This document shows positions 5,660-14,027 of a stretch of DNA of 14,047 bases, in pieces. A model generated the notes under the pieces. It did not search any database. It saw nothing but the letters and a program-made list of their open reading frames with translations, and was not told where the DNA came from. The DNA comes from Clostridia bacterium. Its GTDB lineage: Bacteria > Bacillota > Clostridia > Monoglobales > Monoglobaceae. The translations under genes and the position numbers were made by a program. The stretch lies in the NCBI GenBank assembly GCA_900769795.1, contig CAAGHZ010000096.1, forward strand, positions 1 to 14,047, written 5' to 3'. The number at the start of each line of letters is the position of its first letter. The stretch's first letter is position 1.

Positions 5660-6556
5660 CTACCTTCTGAGTTCAAAAAGAATTCTTTCAAGGTCATCTT
5701 TGCTGTAATACTCAATTTCAATTTTCCCTTTTTTTGCTCCTTCGCTTATTTTTACTTTTGTACCGAAGCGAGATGAAAGATCTCCTTCGAGTTCCTTGTA
5801 AAATTTCTGTGTAAGCGGATTTGTGACCTTCTTTGTAATCGGTTTTTTGCCTGAAGCAACATTTTGCGCCAGCGCTTCTGTTTGACGCACGTTCAAATCG
5901 TTTTCAATAATCTTTTCGGCAAGTTCTGTCTGGGTTTTTTCGTCAAGGGTCAAAAGTGCTCTTGCGTGGCCTTGTGAAAGTTTGTCCTTTTGCACCATTT
6001 CTTTTACGATGTCGCAAAGATTGTTAAGGCGTAATGCGTTTGCAATTGCACTACGGCTCTTGCCTACACGCTTTGCAATTTCCTCTTGTGTGAGAGAAAA
6101 AGTGTTCATTAATTGACGATAGCCTTCTGCTTCTTCTATTGGATTCAGGTCGTCGCGCTGAAGGTTTTCTACAAGGGCGATTTCCATAACCTCTTGTTCA
6201 TCAAAGTCCTTGATAACACAGGGAATTTCGTGAAGCCCGGCAAGTTTTGATGCCCTCCAGCGGCGCTCACCTGCAACAATTTTATATGTCCCGTTTTGTG
6301 TTGGGACAACGATTATCGGAGATACTACGCCGTGTTCTTCGATAGAAGCTGATAAAGCAGCAAGCTTATCTTGGTCAAAATCCTTTCTTGGCTGGTTTTT
6401 GTTAGGTTCAATATCAGCAATCGGGATCACAGTTATTGATTTATCTGTATTCGCGCCTATTTTGTCAATTCCTGAAACGATTTCGCCTGCAGGTTCGGCA
6501 AATAGGGCGCCAAGACCTTTGCCAAGCCCTGATTTTTTTGTTTTATTTTCCGCCAT
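5660..6556 (-). CDS. parB: Chromosome-partitioning protein ParB (Spo0J)
   Basis: This 298-residue protein is the CTP-dependent DNA clamp that loads at parS, spreads along DNA and recruits condensin (SMC) to the origin region. The N-terminal GLGKGLGALF (10-19) is the peptide that in this family stimulates ParA ATPase. The CTP-binding core has GERRWRA (96-102) and ENLQRDDLNPIEEA (130-143). A helix-turn-helix for parS recognition spans about 154-178 (LTQEEIAKRVGKSRSAIANAL). A linker with basic residues (about 236-246) leads to the C-terminal dimerisation domain ending in ILFELRR. The ATG lies 7 bp after the parA stop, with AAAGGA inside the end of parA, so the two are translationally close. Its sites are in the intergenic region upstream of parA. 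In spore-formers Spo0J also counteracts Soj inhibition of sporulation. Confidence 0.97.
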   Translation of the reverse strand: MAENKTKKSGLGKGLGALFAEPAGEIVSGIDKIGANTDKSITVIPIADIEPNKNQPRKDFDQDKLAALSASIEEHGVVSPIIVVPTQNGTYKIVAGERRWRASKLAGLHEIPCVIKDFDEQEVMEIALVENLQRDDLNPIEEAEGYRQLMNTFSLTQEEIAKRVGKSRSAIANALRLNNLCDIVKEMVQKDKLSQGHARALLTLDEKTQTELAEKIIENDLNVRQTEALAQNVASGKKPITKKVTNPLTQKFYKELEGDLSSRFGTKVKISEGAKKGKIEIEYYSKDDLERILFELRR

Positions 6557-6563
6557 TTAATCA

Positions 6564-7346
6564 CTATCCTTTCCTTGCAGAAGGTGTGTTCGCTTTTACA
6601 ACCTCTGCTGCAAGCTTTTTATAACATTTTGCGCCTTTTGAGTTTTTGTCAAAGGCAATAATCGGCTGCCCGTAGCTTGGAGCCTCGGAAAGTCGTACGT
6701 TTCGCGGGATTACGGTGTCATAAACGGTGGCAGCAAAGTACTTGCGCACCTCCTCTACAACCTGTCCCGAAAGTTTTGTTCTTGCGTCGTACATGGTAAG
6801 CAGAACGCCCTCAATTTTAAGAGACTTATTTAGAGACTGCTTTACCATCTTTACGGTTTTAGTCAGTTGGCTAAGACCCTCTAAGGCATAATATTCGCAC
6901 TGAATGGGTATAAGAACGCTGTCGGCGCCACCAAGCGAATTAAGCGTAATAAGCCCAAGGGACGGCGGACAATCGATTATTATAAAGTCAAATTCCTCTC
7001 TGACCTCGTCAACTCTTGCCTTTAGTTGAAATTCGCGATTATCCCTGTCTACAAGCTCAAGTTCTGCTCCGGCAAGAGCAATAGAGCCGGGGCACACCCA
7101 AAGATTGTCGTAGTCTGACTTTATCATTGCATCTTTTAAAGAAACGTTGTTTACAATGCAATCGTATGTAGAGTAATCATCGTTGCCGACAGAAATGCCA
7201 AGTCCGCTCGACGTATTCCCTTGCGGGTCAGCGTCAATTACAAGAACCTTTTTCTTCTTCTGCCCGAGGCATGCGCTTAAATTTACTGCGGTTGTGGTTT
7301 TGCCCACGCCGCCCTTTTGGTTTGCAATTGCAATTACTTTAGCCAT
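6564..7346 (-). CDS. parA: Chromosome-partitioning ATPase ParA (Soj)
   Basis: This 260-residue deviant Walker ATPase dimerises with ATP, binds DNA nonspecifically and is released by ParB, helping to separate origins; Soj proteins also affect DnaA activity. Motifs seen are the deviant Walker A KGGVGKTTT (11-19) with the signature Lys11, Asp38 and Asp40 in VIDADPQGN, and Walker B FIIIDCPPS (121-129). The length is that of the small chromosomal Soj type; the N-terminal helix-turn-helix of plasmid ParA is absent. The C-terminal half keeps VIPRNVRLSEAPSYGQPI, a strong Soj hallmark. The ATG follows GAGGTG with a 4-base spacer. A good promoter and two parS sites lie directly upstream, so ParB spreading from parS is placed to affect parAB transcription. 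Confidence 0.97.
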   Translation of the reverse strand: MAKVIAIANQKGGVGKTTTAVNLSACLGQKKKKVLVIDADPQGNTSSGLGISVGNDDYSTYDCIVNNVSLKDAMIKSDYDNLWVCPGSIALAGAELELVDRDNREFQLKARVDEVREEFDFIIIDCPPSLGLITLNSLGGADSVLIPIQCEYYALEGLSQLTKTVKMVKQSLNKSLKIEGVLLTMYDARTKLSGQVVEEVRKYFAATVYDTVIPRNVRLSEAPSYGQPIIAFDKNSKGAKCYKKLAAEVVKANTPSARKG

Positions 7347-7394
7347 ACTGCACCTCTCTTTGCCAATGTTTATTCGTAATTATTTATTATTGCT

Positions 7395-7423
7395 ATTGTA
7401 TCATAAATTTTAAAAGACTTCAA
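7395..7423 (-). promoter_or_regulatory. Promoter of parA-parB (sigma-A type, extended -10)
   Basis: On the minus strand, TTGAAG (7423-7418) and TACAAT (7400-7395) are separated by exactly 17 bp, and TGA directly before the -10 gives an extended TGN element. Transcription should start near 7388, leaving a leader of about 42 bases before the parA ATG. The -35 is only about 16 bp from the nearer parS, so bound or spreading ParB could reach it. Confidence 0.7.
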
Positions 7424-7427
7424 GTAG

Positions 7428-7455
7428 AAAAACAAAAAATGTTTCACGTGAAACA
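7428..7455 (-). terminator. Possible intrinsic terminator of tex, formed by parS itself
   Basis: Read on the minus strand, the parS palindrome gives a UGUUUC/GAAACA hairpin with an ACGU loop, followed at once by TTTTTTGTTTTT (7439-7428) and preceded by an A-tract. It is the only terminator-like structure between tex and parA. The 6-bp stem has only two G-C pairs, so it would be weak; the T-tract may simply be AT-rich promoter-upstream DNA. Confidence 0.35.
7440..7455. other. parS site 1 (ParB loading site)
   Basis: TGTTTCACGTGAAACA is a perfect 16-bp match to the Firmicute parS palindrome recognised by Spo0J. It lies between the parAB promoter and tex, 38 bp centre to centre from the second copy. 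Confidence 0.97.
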
Positions 7456-7477
7456 AATCTTTTTAAGGATTTATTGT

Positions 7478-7493
7478 TGTTTCACGTGAAACA
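7478..7493. other. parS site 2 (ParB loading site)
   Basis: A second perfect TGTTTCACGTGAAACA, 20 bp from the tex stop codon. The 22 bp between the sites are AT-rich and partly symmetrical (AAATC facing GATTT), which makes the whole 7440-7493 segment a loose dyad. Confidence 0.97.
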
Positions 7494-7512
7494 TTGTCAT
7501 ATTTTGTATGTT

Positions 7513-9666
7513 TTACAGACCTTTCATGGTCAGACTAATGCGATTTTTCTTAGAATCAACCTCCAGAACCTTGACTTTTACTATATCTCCGATAGATACA
7601 ACATCCATAGGATGCTTTACATATTTGTCAGAAAGCTGCGAAATATGAACAAGTCCGTCCTGATGAACCCCAATGTCAACAAATGCGCCAAAGTCAATAA
7701 CGTTTCTTACGGTTCCGGTAAGTTCCATGCCTTCTTTTAAATCTTCGATGCTCATAACGTCTGAGCGAAGAATCGGTTGTTCGACCTCATCGCGAGGATC
7801 TCTTCCGGGTTTCATAAGTTCGTCTATAATATCTTTAAGCGTTGGCACGCCTACGCCTGTATCTTCTGATAGTTTGTCTATGCCATAGACTCTTGCTTTT
7901 TCAGACAGTTCCGTAAGTTTGTTTTCGTTTATATCGGCCGCTGTGTATCCACACTTTTCAAGGACAATCTTTGCAGCGTCATAGCTTTCAGGATGTACCG
8001 ATGTATTGTCAAGTGGGTTTTTGCTGTTCTTTATTCTTAAAAATCCTGCACACTGCTCAAAGGCTTTCGGACCGAGTTTCGGAACCTTTTTAAGTTGTGA
8101 TCGAGACGTAAATGCGCCCTCTTCTTCGCGGTATGTGACAATGTTTTTGGCTATTGTCGACGAAATACCTGATATATGGGAAAGAAGAGGAGCTGATGCG
8201 GTGTTGAGGTCAGCGCCTACGCTGTTTACAACGTCCTCGACCACGCTGCCGAGAGTTTCGCCAAGCCTTTTTTGATTCATATCGTGCTGATACTGTCCTA
8301 CACCAATTGCCTTAGGCTCGATTTTTACAAGCTCTGCAAGGGGATCCTGAACTCGTCTTGCAATTGAGATTGCGCTTCTTTTGGTTACGTCAAAGTCCGG
8401 AAACTCTTCTGCGCCAAGTTTTGATGCTGAATACACAGATGCACCGGCCTCGTTGGTGATTATATAACGCACATTTGTGCCGGGAAGACTTTTCAGCACG
8501 TCGGCAACAAACATTTCTGTCTCTTTTGATGCGGTGCCGTTGCCAATAGAAATAAGGTCAACATCGTATTTTGAAATAAGTTCTTTAATATACTTTGCTG
8601 CGGCTTCTTTCTGTGCATCGGAGTGTGTAACAAAGATGACGCCTGTGTCGAGTACCTTTCCGGTTGCATCTACAACACCAACCTTACATCCTGTGCGATA
8701 TCCCGGGTCAAGGCCTATTACGACCTTGTTGTGGATGGGTGGCTGCATAAGAAGGTTCTTCAGGTTAAACTTAAACACGCCCATTGCTTGTTCTTGAGCA
8801 ATATCTGTAAGTTCGTTGCGAATTTCGCGTTCGACAGATGGTTCGATTAAGCGCGAATATGCGTCTACGATTGCTTGTTCGACGTAAGAGGAGGATGGCG
8901 TAGAATCTTTTGATATTTCTTTTCTTTTGAGATATGATAATATCTTCTCTGTATCACATTCGACAGAAACCGACAAAAAACCCTCTTTTTCTCCTCTGTC
9001 TATTGCAAGGGTGCGGTGAGGGGCAAGTTTTTGGCATGGTTCGGAGAACTCGTAATACATGCGATAAACGCTGTCCTCGTCTTTGGTGTTTGAGGTTGTG
9101 ACAATGCCCGTTTTATACATAAGCTCGCGGATTTTCTTTCGGTGCTCGGCGTTATCAGAGATTGTCTCTGCGATAATATCCATTGCGCCGTTTAGAGCGT
9201 CCTGAGCAGAGGTGACCTCCTTTTCCTCGTTTATATATTCTGCTGCGATTGCCTCTATATCGAGGTTTTCGGGGTTTTGCTCTAACAGAAGAAGAGCAAG
9301 AGGTTCAAGGCCCTTTGCTTTTGCAACTGTGGCGCGTGTTTTGCGTTTGGGGCGGAAGGGCCGATAAATATCCTCGATCTCGGTAAGTTTTGTGCAGGCA
9401 TCGATGGCAGCCTCAAGTTCGGGTGTAAGATTACCTTGCTCTCTAATTATACGCTTTACGTCTTCTTTGCGCTCTTCCATATTGCGAAGATAAGCAAGTC
9501 TTTCTTCAAGAGCACGCAAAGTTTCGTCGTTAAGCTCTCCTGTAGCCTCTTTTCTGTATCGTGCGATAAACGGGATGGTGTTGCCCTCGTCGATTAAGGC
9601 AACGGTGTTGTCGATTTGCCACAGTTTCAGGCTTAGTTCTTCGGCAAGTTGTTGGTTTATGTTCAT
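7513..9666 (-). CDS. tex: RNA-binding transcription accessory protein Tex
   Basis: This is a Tex/Spt6-like nucleic-acid-binding protein of 717 residues, normal for the family, thought to act with RNA polymerase or in RNA handling; its exact role remains unsettled. Domains in order: N-terminal helical region (about 1-310) with TIPFIARYRKEATG (30-43) and IEDIYRPFRPKRKTRA (97-112); a YqgF/RNase H-like domain from about 315 beginning VVIGLDPGYRTGCKVG; helix-hairpin-helix repeats (about 490-545) with VPKLGPKAFEQCAGFLRI; and a C-terminal S1 domain (about 645-717) with GTVRNVIDFGAFVDIGVHQD. I chose the ATG at 9666-9664: AGGA lies 9 bases upstream. The TTG (9675) and ATG (9672) are too close to it. 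It starts 24 bp after the polC stop, so the two are probably one operon. Confidence 0.96.
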   Translation of the reverse strand: MNINQQLAEELSLKLWQIDNTVALIDEGNTIPFIARYRKEATGELNDETLRALEERLAYLRNMEERKEDVKRIIREQGNLTPELEAAIDACTKLTEIEDIYRPFRPKRKTRATVAKAKGLEPLALLLLEQNPENLDIEAIAAEYINEEKEVTSAQDALNGAMDIIAETISDNAEHRKKIRELMYKTGIVTTSNTKDEDSVYRMYYEFSEPCQKLAPHRTLAIDRGEKEGFLSVSVECDTEKILSYLKRKEISKDSTPSSSYVEQAIVDAYSRLIEPSVEREIRNELTDIAQEQAMGVFKFNLKNLLMQPPIHNKVVIGLDPGYRTGCKVGVVDATGKVLDTGVIFVTHSDAQKEAAAKYIKELISKYDVDLISIGNGTASKETEMFVADVLKSLPGTNVRYIITNEAGASVYSASKLGAEEFPDFDVTKRSAISIARRVQDPLAELVKIEPKAIGVGQYQHDMNQKRLGETLGSVVEDVVNSVGADLNTASAPLLSHISGISSTIAKNIVTYREEEGAFTSRSQLKKVPKLGPKAFEQCAGFLRIKNSKNPLDNTSVHPESYDAAKIVLEKCGYTAADINENKLTELSEKARVYGIDKLSEDTGVGVPTLKDIIDELMKPGRDPRDEVEQPILRSDVMSIEDLKEGMELTGTVRNVIDFGAFVDIGVHQDGLVHISQLSDKYVKHPMDVVSIGDIVKVKVLEVDSKKNRISLTMKGL

Positions 9667-9690
9667 TATCATCAATCCTTTACTTTTATA

Positions 9691-12600
9691 CTAATTAAGC
9701 ATTCCAAAAAAGTCAATCTGGCTTGTTTCTGCCAAATCACTCAGGACGCCATTGTCGCTCAGAGTTTCTATTACGGCTTTGGTGATGCCCGCTCTGTTCT
9801 TTAAATCCTCCTGAGAGAGAAATTTACCGCTTTTTGCGGCGTTCATTATAGACACAGCCGCAGCCTCGCCTACGCCTGCAAAAGCGTTCAGAGGTGGCAA
9901 AATGGCGTTGTCAACTCTCTGAAATTTAGTGGCGTGAGAACGATAGAGGTCAACGGGCATAAATTCAAAGCCGCGTTCGTACATTTCGAGACAGATCTCG
10001 AGAATTGTATAAAGGGCTTTCTCGTTAGCAGTCATGGTTGAGCCGCTATGAGTCAGTCTGCGCATCTCTTCTTTGACCTTTTCTTTTCCGTTGGTCATAA
10101 TTTCTGCGTCAAAAAGGTCTGCGCGGACGGTGAAATACGCTATATAGAACTCCAGGGGGTAGTAAACCTTGAAGTAAGCAATACGCAGAGCCATCATTAC
10201 ATAAGCGGCTGCGTGGGCTTTTGGGAACATATATTTAATTTTTTTACATGATTCTATATACCAGTCGGGCACGTCTCCTGCTTTCATAGCGTCCAGGAAG
10301 TCATCAGGCATACCTTCTTTTGCGGCTCTGCCCTTTCTGACAAACTCCATAATCTTAAAAGCGATGCCCGGCTCGAGTCCGTGGTGGATAAGATATACCA
10401 TAATGTCGTCACGTAGACCTATAACCTCTTTCAGGGTACAGGTTTTTGCTTTAATAAGGTCTTGTGCATTGTTAAGCCATACATCTGTGCCGTGAGAAAG
10501 GCCTGAAATAATTAAAAGTTCTACAAATGTGGATGGATTGGTATCTACAAGCATTCCTCTGACGAATGAGGTGCCAAACTCCGGCACACCAAAGGTTCCG
10601 ACTTCGCTGCCTATCTGTGCCGGGGTTACGCCAAGCGCTTCTGTGCTTGAGAAGAGGCTCATAACCTTTGGGTCATCAAGAGGAACTTCAAGTGCATTTA
10701 TACCCGTCAGATCCTCAAGCATACGAATTGTTGACGGATCATCGTGACCGAGAATATCCAGTTTTAAAAGGTTATCGTGAATTGAGTGGAAATCAAAGTG
10801 GGTTGTTATAATGTCCGATGAATCCTTCTCTGCCGGATGTTGTATGGGACAGAAATCGTGGATATCCATAGTTTTTGGACATACAATGATTCCTCCGGGG
10901 TGCTGACCGGTTGTTCGTTTTACTTCAACCATTCCGCGTGATACGCGTAAAAGTTCTTCTTCGGGGGCTTCTACACCCTTTTCCTCATAATATTTTTTTG
11001 CAAAGCCGTAGGCAGTTTTTTCAGCAATTGTGCCTATTGTACCTGCTTTGAATACATATCCATCTCCAAAGAGTTCACCGACGTATTTGTGGGCGGTTGC
11101 CTGATATTCTCCTGAGAAGTTAAGGTCAATATCGGGGACTTTGTCGCCCTTAAAACCAAGGAAGGTTTCAAAGGGAATCTCAAGGCCGTCCTTGCGAAGT
11201 TTAGTGCCACACTCGGGACATTCCTTGTCGGGCATATCAATACCGGTTGGGTATTCGCCGTGTTCAAACCACTCGCTGTGTTTGCAGTTGGGGCAAACAT
11301 AGTGTGGGCAGAGGGCGTTTACCTCAGTAATATCCGACAGCCATGCGGCGAAGGAGGAACCAACAGAGCCTCTGGAGCCTACAAGATAGCCGGCTTCGTT
11401 GGATTTTTTAACAAGCTTATGGGCAATCATATACATTACCGAGTAGCCGTATTTTGTAATACAGTCAAGTTCTCTGTCCATTCGTTGCTGAACAACATCG
11501 GGCAGTACCTCACCATATATTCTGTGAGCCTTTTCGTGACACATATTCACAAGATCCTGCTCACAGTTCTCGATTGATGGCGGATAAGAGCCGTCCTTGA
11601 CGGGTTGAATCTCCTCGCACATATCAGCAATCTTGTTGGTATTGGTTATAACGACCTCCCTTGCGCGGTCTTCCCCAAGATATGAGAATTCCTCAAGCAT
11701 CTCGTCCGTTGTGCGAAGGTATAAAGGCGCCTGTTCGTCGGCGTCTGAAAATCCCTGCGCACCCATTAAAACCTTGCGGTACATTGCTTCCTTCGGGTCC
11801 ATAAAGTGAACGTCACAGGTAGCGACAGTAGGTATGCTGAGTTTGTCACCAAGTGCGATAATACGGCGGTTTATGTCCATAAGCTCATCTTTGGAAGCAA
11901 CCTGGCCGTTCCTCAGCATAAAATCGTTATTGCCAAGGGGCTGAATCTCAAGATAGTCGTAGAAAGACGCAATATCAAGAAGCTCGTCCTCGGTTTTTTT
12001 GTCAATAATCGCGCGGTAAAGCTCGCCTGCCTCGCAGGCGCTGCCGATAATAAGTCCGTCACGAAATTTCTGAATTACGCTTTTTGGTAAAATCGGCTTT
12101 TTGTAGAAATAATCGAGGTTTGACTTGGATATCAGCCGATATAGATTTTTAAGACCCACATAATTTTTGGCAAGTAAAACAACGTGATATCTCTGGCTCT
12201 TTAAAAGCTCGGGTCTTGTGTCTATGTTTATTTCGCCCGACGTAGTTGTTTTTGTCATTTTTGCAAGTTTTAAAAAGACCTCAGCCGTTGCGGTAGCGTC
12301 ATCAACAGCTCTGTGGTGGTTATCAAGGCTGACGTCAAGTCTTTTGCAGACAGTGTCAAGAGAGTGTTTTCGCTCGTCCGGGAAGAGTTCACGTGACATT
12401 TTAAGGGTATCAACAACTTTATTGTGAAAACCAAGGTTCAGTACTGCTGCGTTATAGCGGATAAAGCCGCAGTCAAAGTTTGCGTTATGGGCAACAACAG
12501 TAGAGTCTTTACAAAACGCGAGGAATTCCGGCAAAACCTCGTCAATTGTGGGTTTGTCAGCTACCATATCGTCAGAAATTCCCGTAAGTTCTGTAATATT

Positions 12601-13974
12601 TTGCGGGATAGGAATTTGCGGATTAATCAACTGCGAAAACTTATCAATTATTTCGCCGTTTTCAATTTTTATCGCACCAATTTCCGTAATTTTACATTCC
12701 TGTGGCTTTAAGCCCGTTGTTTCTATATCAAAGACAACAAAGCTGCCTGATAAGTTTATAGCAGATGATGTTGCGGTATCGTTTACAAGATAGCCTTCCA
12801 TTCCGTAAATAACTTTAAACTCTCCGCCCGATTTCTTGATGGCAGAGGCCGCTTTATGCGCATCGGGAAAGGCCTGAGCAACGCCGTGGTCTGTTACGGC
12901 GATTGCCTTATGCCCCCATTTTGCAGCACGTTTAATGAGGTCGCCGACAGAGGTGACGGCATCCATAGCGCTCATTTTTGTATGCATATGGAGTTCGACG
13001 CGCTTTTCGTCGCAGGCATCCTGACGTATAGGGATATCCTCTAAAAGTTCAATAGAGCGAACCTTCAGGATAGGTTTGCGCATGAACTGATCATATTCAT
13101 ACGTGCCTGCCAGTTTTACCCTTTTGTTGACATCTACAAGGCTTAAAATCTTGCCAAGTCTGTCAGAAGGCGCGAAAATGTTACACATACATGCCCAATC
13201 GTCGTCGCCTACAGCAAATTTTATCGATGTTTTTGAGCCAAATCGAGGATTCGGCTTGGTTTCTCTTGCTTCAAAACTCAAAACCTCTCCCTCAATTATG
13301 TACGTTTGCGGAGTCGCGTCCTCGGGACCGAGTTCCATAGAAGAGATTGACACCGCGGGACCTGCAATAGGCTTTCCAAATAAAAGTCCGGAGGTAATTT
13401 GCGATGCAGAGGAGGTAGAAATGACAGGGGTTTCGGCAATTACCTTATCTGTAATGTCTTTTTCTTCTTTGTCGCGCTTCTCCAGGTACTTTTCTATGTC
13501 AAGTTCGTTAAAAACAAGTTTTATATCATAGTTTTTGTTAAGTTCTTTTTGAATAGTATTGCGGATAAACTCGCAAAAACTGTTGCGGACAAGAAAGGAC
13601 TCGCCGCCAAGAATATTGCTGATTGTAATAGTTGAGCCATCTAACGTGGCCGTAGCTGACGATAAAAATGGCCGACAACTGCCGCAATTACGCACAAAAG
13701 CGCGGATAATGCCCTCAATGTAGTCGCTGTCGGGAGTATAATTAGGCAGAGAAAAGCCAATATCGATGTTGCTGAGGCTATAAACCTCTGCTACAGAGTC
13801 GGCGTAGTCAAGAATCTCTTCTCGGTTTATGGGAAAGTCCGCAGCGAGAACGATTTCTACACTGTTTGAAGTCATATCAAGGCGACATTCCAAAACCTCA
13901 AAGGCCTCAAGTTTTACGGCCAGAGACTCAAGTACAGTCACTTTATTGAATAAGTCAAGAATTCCGTTTTTCAT
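9691..13974 (-). CDS. polC: DNA polymerase III alpha subunit, Gram-positive type PolC
   Basis: This is the main replicative polymerase of Firmicutes, 1427 residues, with its own proofreading exonuclease. In order: an N-terminal domain (1-220); an OB fold (about 223-310); the first part of the PHP domain with VELHMHTKMSAMDAVTS (about 326-342); the inserted DnaQ-like exonuclease (about 411-575) with DIETTG (Asp416, Glu418), HNANFD (Asp501) and HHRAVDD (Asp558); the rest of PHP; a zinc knuckle formed by CPNC (894-897) and CPEC (919-922); the palm with catalytic PDIDLNFSG (Asp948, Asp950); and fingers and helix-hairpin-helix (FAGVGEAAA, about 1374) to the end. GSRGSVGSS (866-874) is also intact. 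The ATG at 13974 has AGGAG with a 5-base spacer; extending upstream to 14019 would run through a hairpin and lacks a ribosome binding site. tex follows after 24 bp. Confidence 0.98.
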   Translation of the reverse strand: MKNGILDLFNKVTVLESLAVKLEAFEVLECRLDMTSNSVEIVLAADFPINREEILDYADSVAEVYSLSNIDIGFSLPNYTPDSDYIEGIIRAFVRNCGSCRPFLSSATATLDGSTITISNILGGESFLVRNSFCEFIRNTIQKELNKNYDIKLVFNELDIEKYLEKRDKEEKDITDKVIAETPVISTSSASQITSGLLFGKPIAGPAVSISSMELGPEDATPQTYIIEGEVLSFEARETKPNPRFGSKTSIKFAVGDDDWACMCNIFAPSDRLGKILSLVDVNKRVKLAGTYEYDQFMRKPILKVRSIELLEDIPIRQDACDEKRVELHMHTKMSAMDAVTSVGDLIKRAAKWGHKAIAVTDHGVAQAFPDAHKAASAIKKSGGEFKVIYGMEGYLVNDTATSSAINLSGSFVVFDIETTGLKPQECKITEIGAIKIENGEIIDKFSQLINPQIPIPQNITELTGISDDMVADKPTIDEVLPEFLAFCKDSTVVAHNANFDCGFIRYNAAVLNLGFHNKVVDTLKMSRELFPDERKHSLDTVCKRLDVSLDNHHRAVDDATATAEVFLKLAKMTKTTTSGEINIDTRPELLKSQRYHVVLLAKNYVGLKNLYRLISKSNLDYFYKKPILPKSVIQKFRDGLIIGSACEAGELYRAIIDKKTEDELLDIASFYDYLEIQPLGNNDFMLRNGQVASKDELMDINRRIIALGDKLSIPTVATCDVHFMDPKEAMYRKVLMGAQGFSDADEQAPLYLRTTDEMLEEFSYLGEDRAREVVITNTNKIADMCEEIQPVKDGSYPPSIENCEQDLVNMCHEKAHRIYGEVLPDVVQQRMDRELDCITKYGYSVMYMIAHKLVKKSNEAGYLVGSRGSVGSSFAAWLSDITEVNALCPHYVCPNCKHSEWFEHGEYPTGIDMPDKECPECGTKLRKDGLEIPFETFLGFKGDKVPDIDLNFSGEYQATAHKYVGELFGDGYVFKAGTIGTIAEKTAYGFAKKYYEEKGVEAPEEELLRVSRGMVEVKRTTGQHPGGIIVCPKTMDIHDFCPIQHPAEKDSSDIITTHFDFHSIHDNLLKLDILGHDDPSTIRMLEDLTGINALEVPLDDPKVMSLFSSTEALGVTPAQIGSEVGTFGVPEFGTSFVRGMLVDTNPSTFVELLIISGLSHGTDVWLNNAQDLIKAKTCTLKEVIGLRDDIMVYLIHHGLEPGIAFKIMEFVRKGRAAKEGMPDDFLDAMKAGDVPDWYIESCKKIKYMFPKAHAAAYVMMALRIAYFKVYYPLEFYIAYFTVRADLFDAEIMTNGKEKVKEEMRRLTHSGSTMTANEKALYTILEICLEMYERGFEFMPVDLYRSHATKFQRVDNAILPPLNAFAGVGEAAAVSIMNAAKSGKFLSQEDLKNRAGITKAVIETLSDNGVLSDLAETSQIDFFGMLN

Positions 13975-13988
13975 AATATCTCCTGTGA

Positions 13989-14027
13989 AATAATATTTGA
14001 TTTTGCATAGCAAAATCAAATATTATT
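13989..14027. repeat. Perfect 18-bp hairpin directly upstream of the polC ribosome binding site
   Basis: Bases 13989-14006 (AATAATATTTGATTTTGC) are the exact reverse complement of 14010-14027, with a three-base loop ATA. In polC mRNA the stem would end four bases before AGGAG (13984-13980). It is followed on the minus strand by only TTT-less context (UCACAGGAG), so it is not a textbook terminator. It could cap the upstream transcript, limit polC translation, stabilise a processed polC mRNA, or be a small palindromic repeat. Confidence 0.75.

Noticed and set aside
7930..7954. GTATCCACAC inside tex as a DnaA box
   Set aside because: One near-match (8 of 9) to TTATCCACA in coding DNA, with no second box or AT-rich unwinding region nearby.
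8831..8969. Two TTCGACA heptamers in tex (and one near 1264) as Spo0A sites
   Set aside because: They are isolated in coding sequence, without 10-bp tandem partners, and the count is near the chance expectation for both strands of 14 kb.
11260..11577. Plus-strand open frames opposite polC, tex and serS as real genes
   Set aside because: They lie fully inside strongly conserved minus-strand genes, lack ribosome binding sites and show low-complexity, Cys/Ser/Phe-rich translations typical of antisense frames.
12385..12402. TTCACGTGAC inside polC as a third parS
   Set aside because: Only about 10 of 16 positions match, outer bases are wrong, and it lies in coding sequence; likely chance.
13975..14019. 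N-terminal extension of polC by 15 residues from a start at 14019
   Set aside because: It runs through the 18-bp hairpin and lacks a ribosome binding site, while the ATG at 13974 has AGGAG at ideal spacing.
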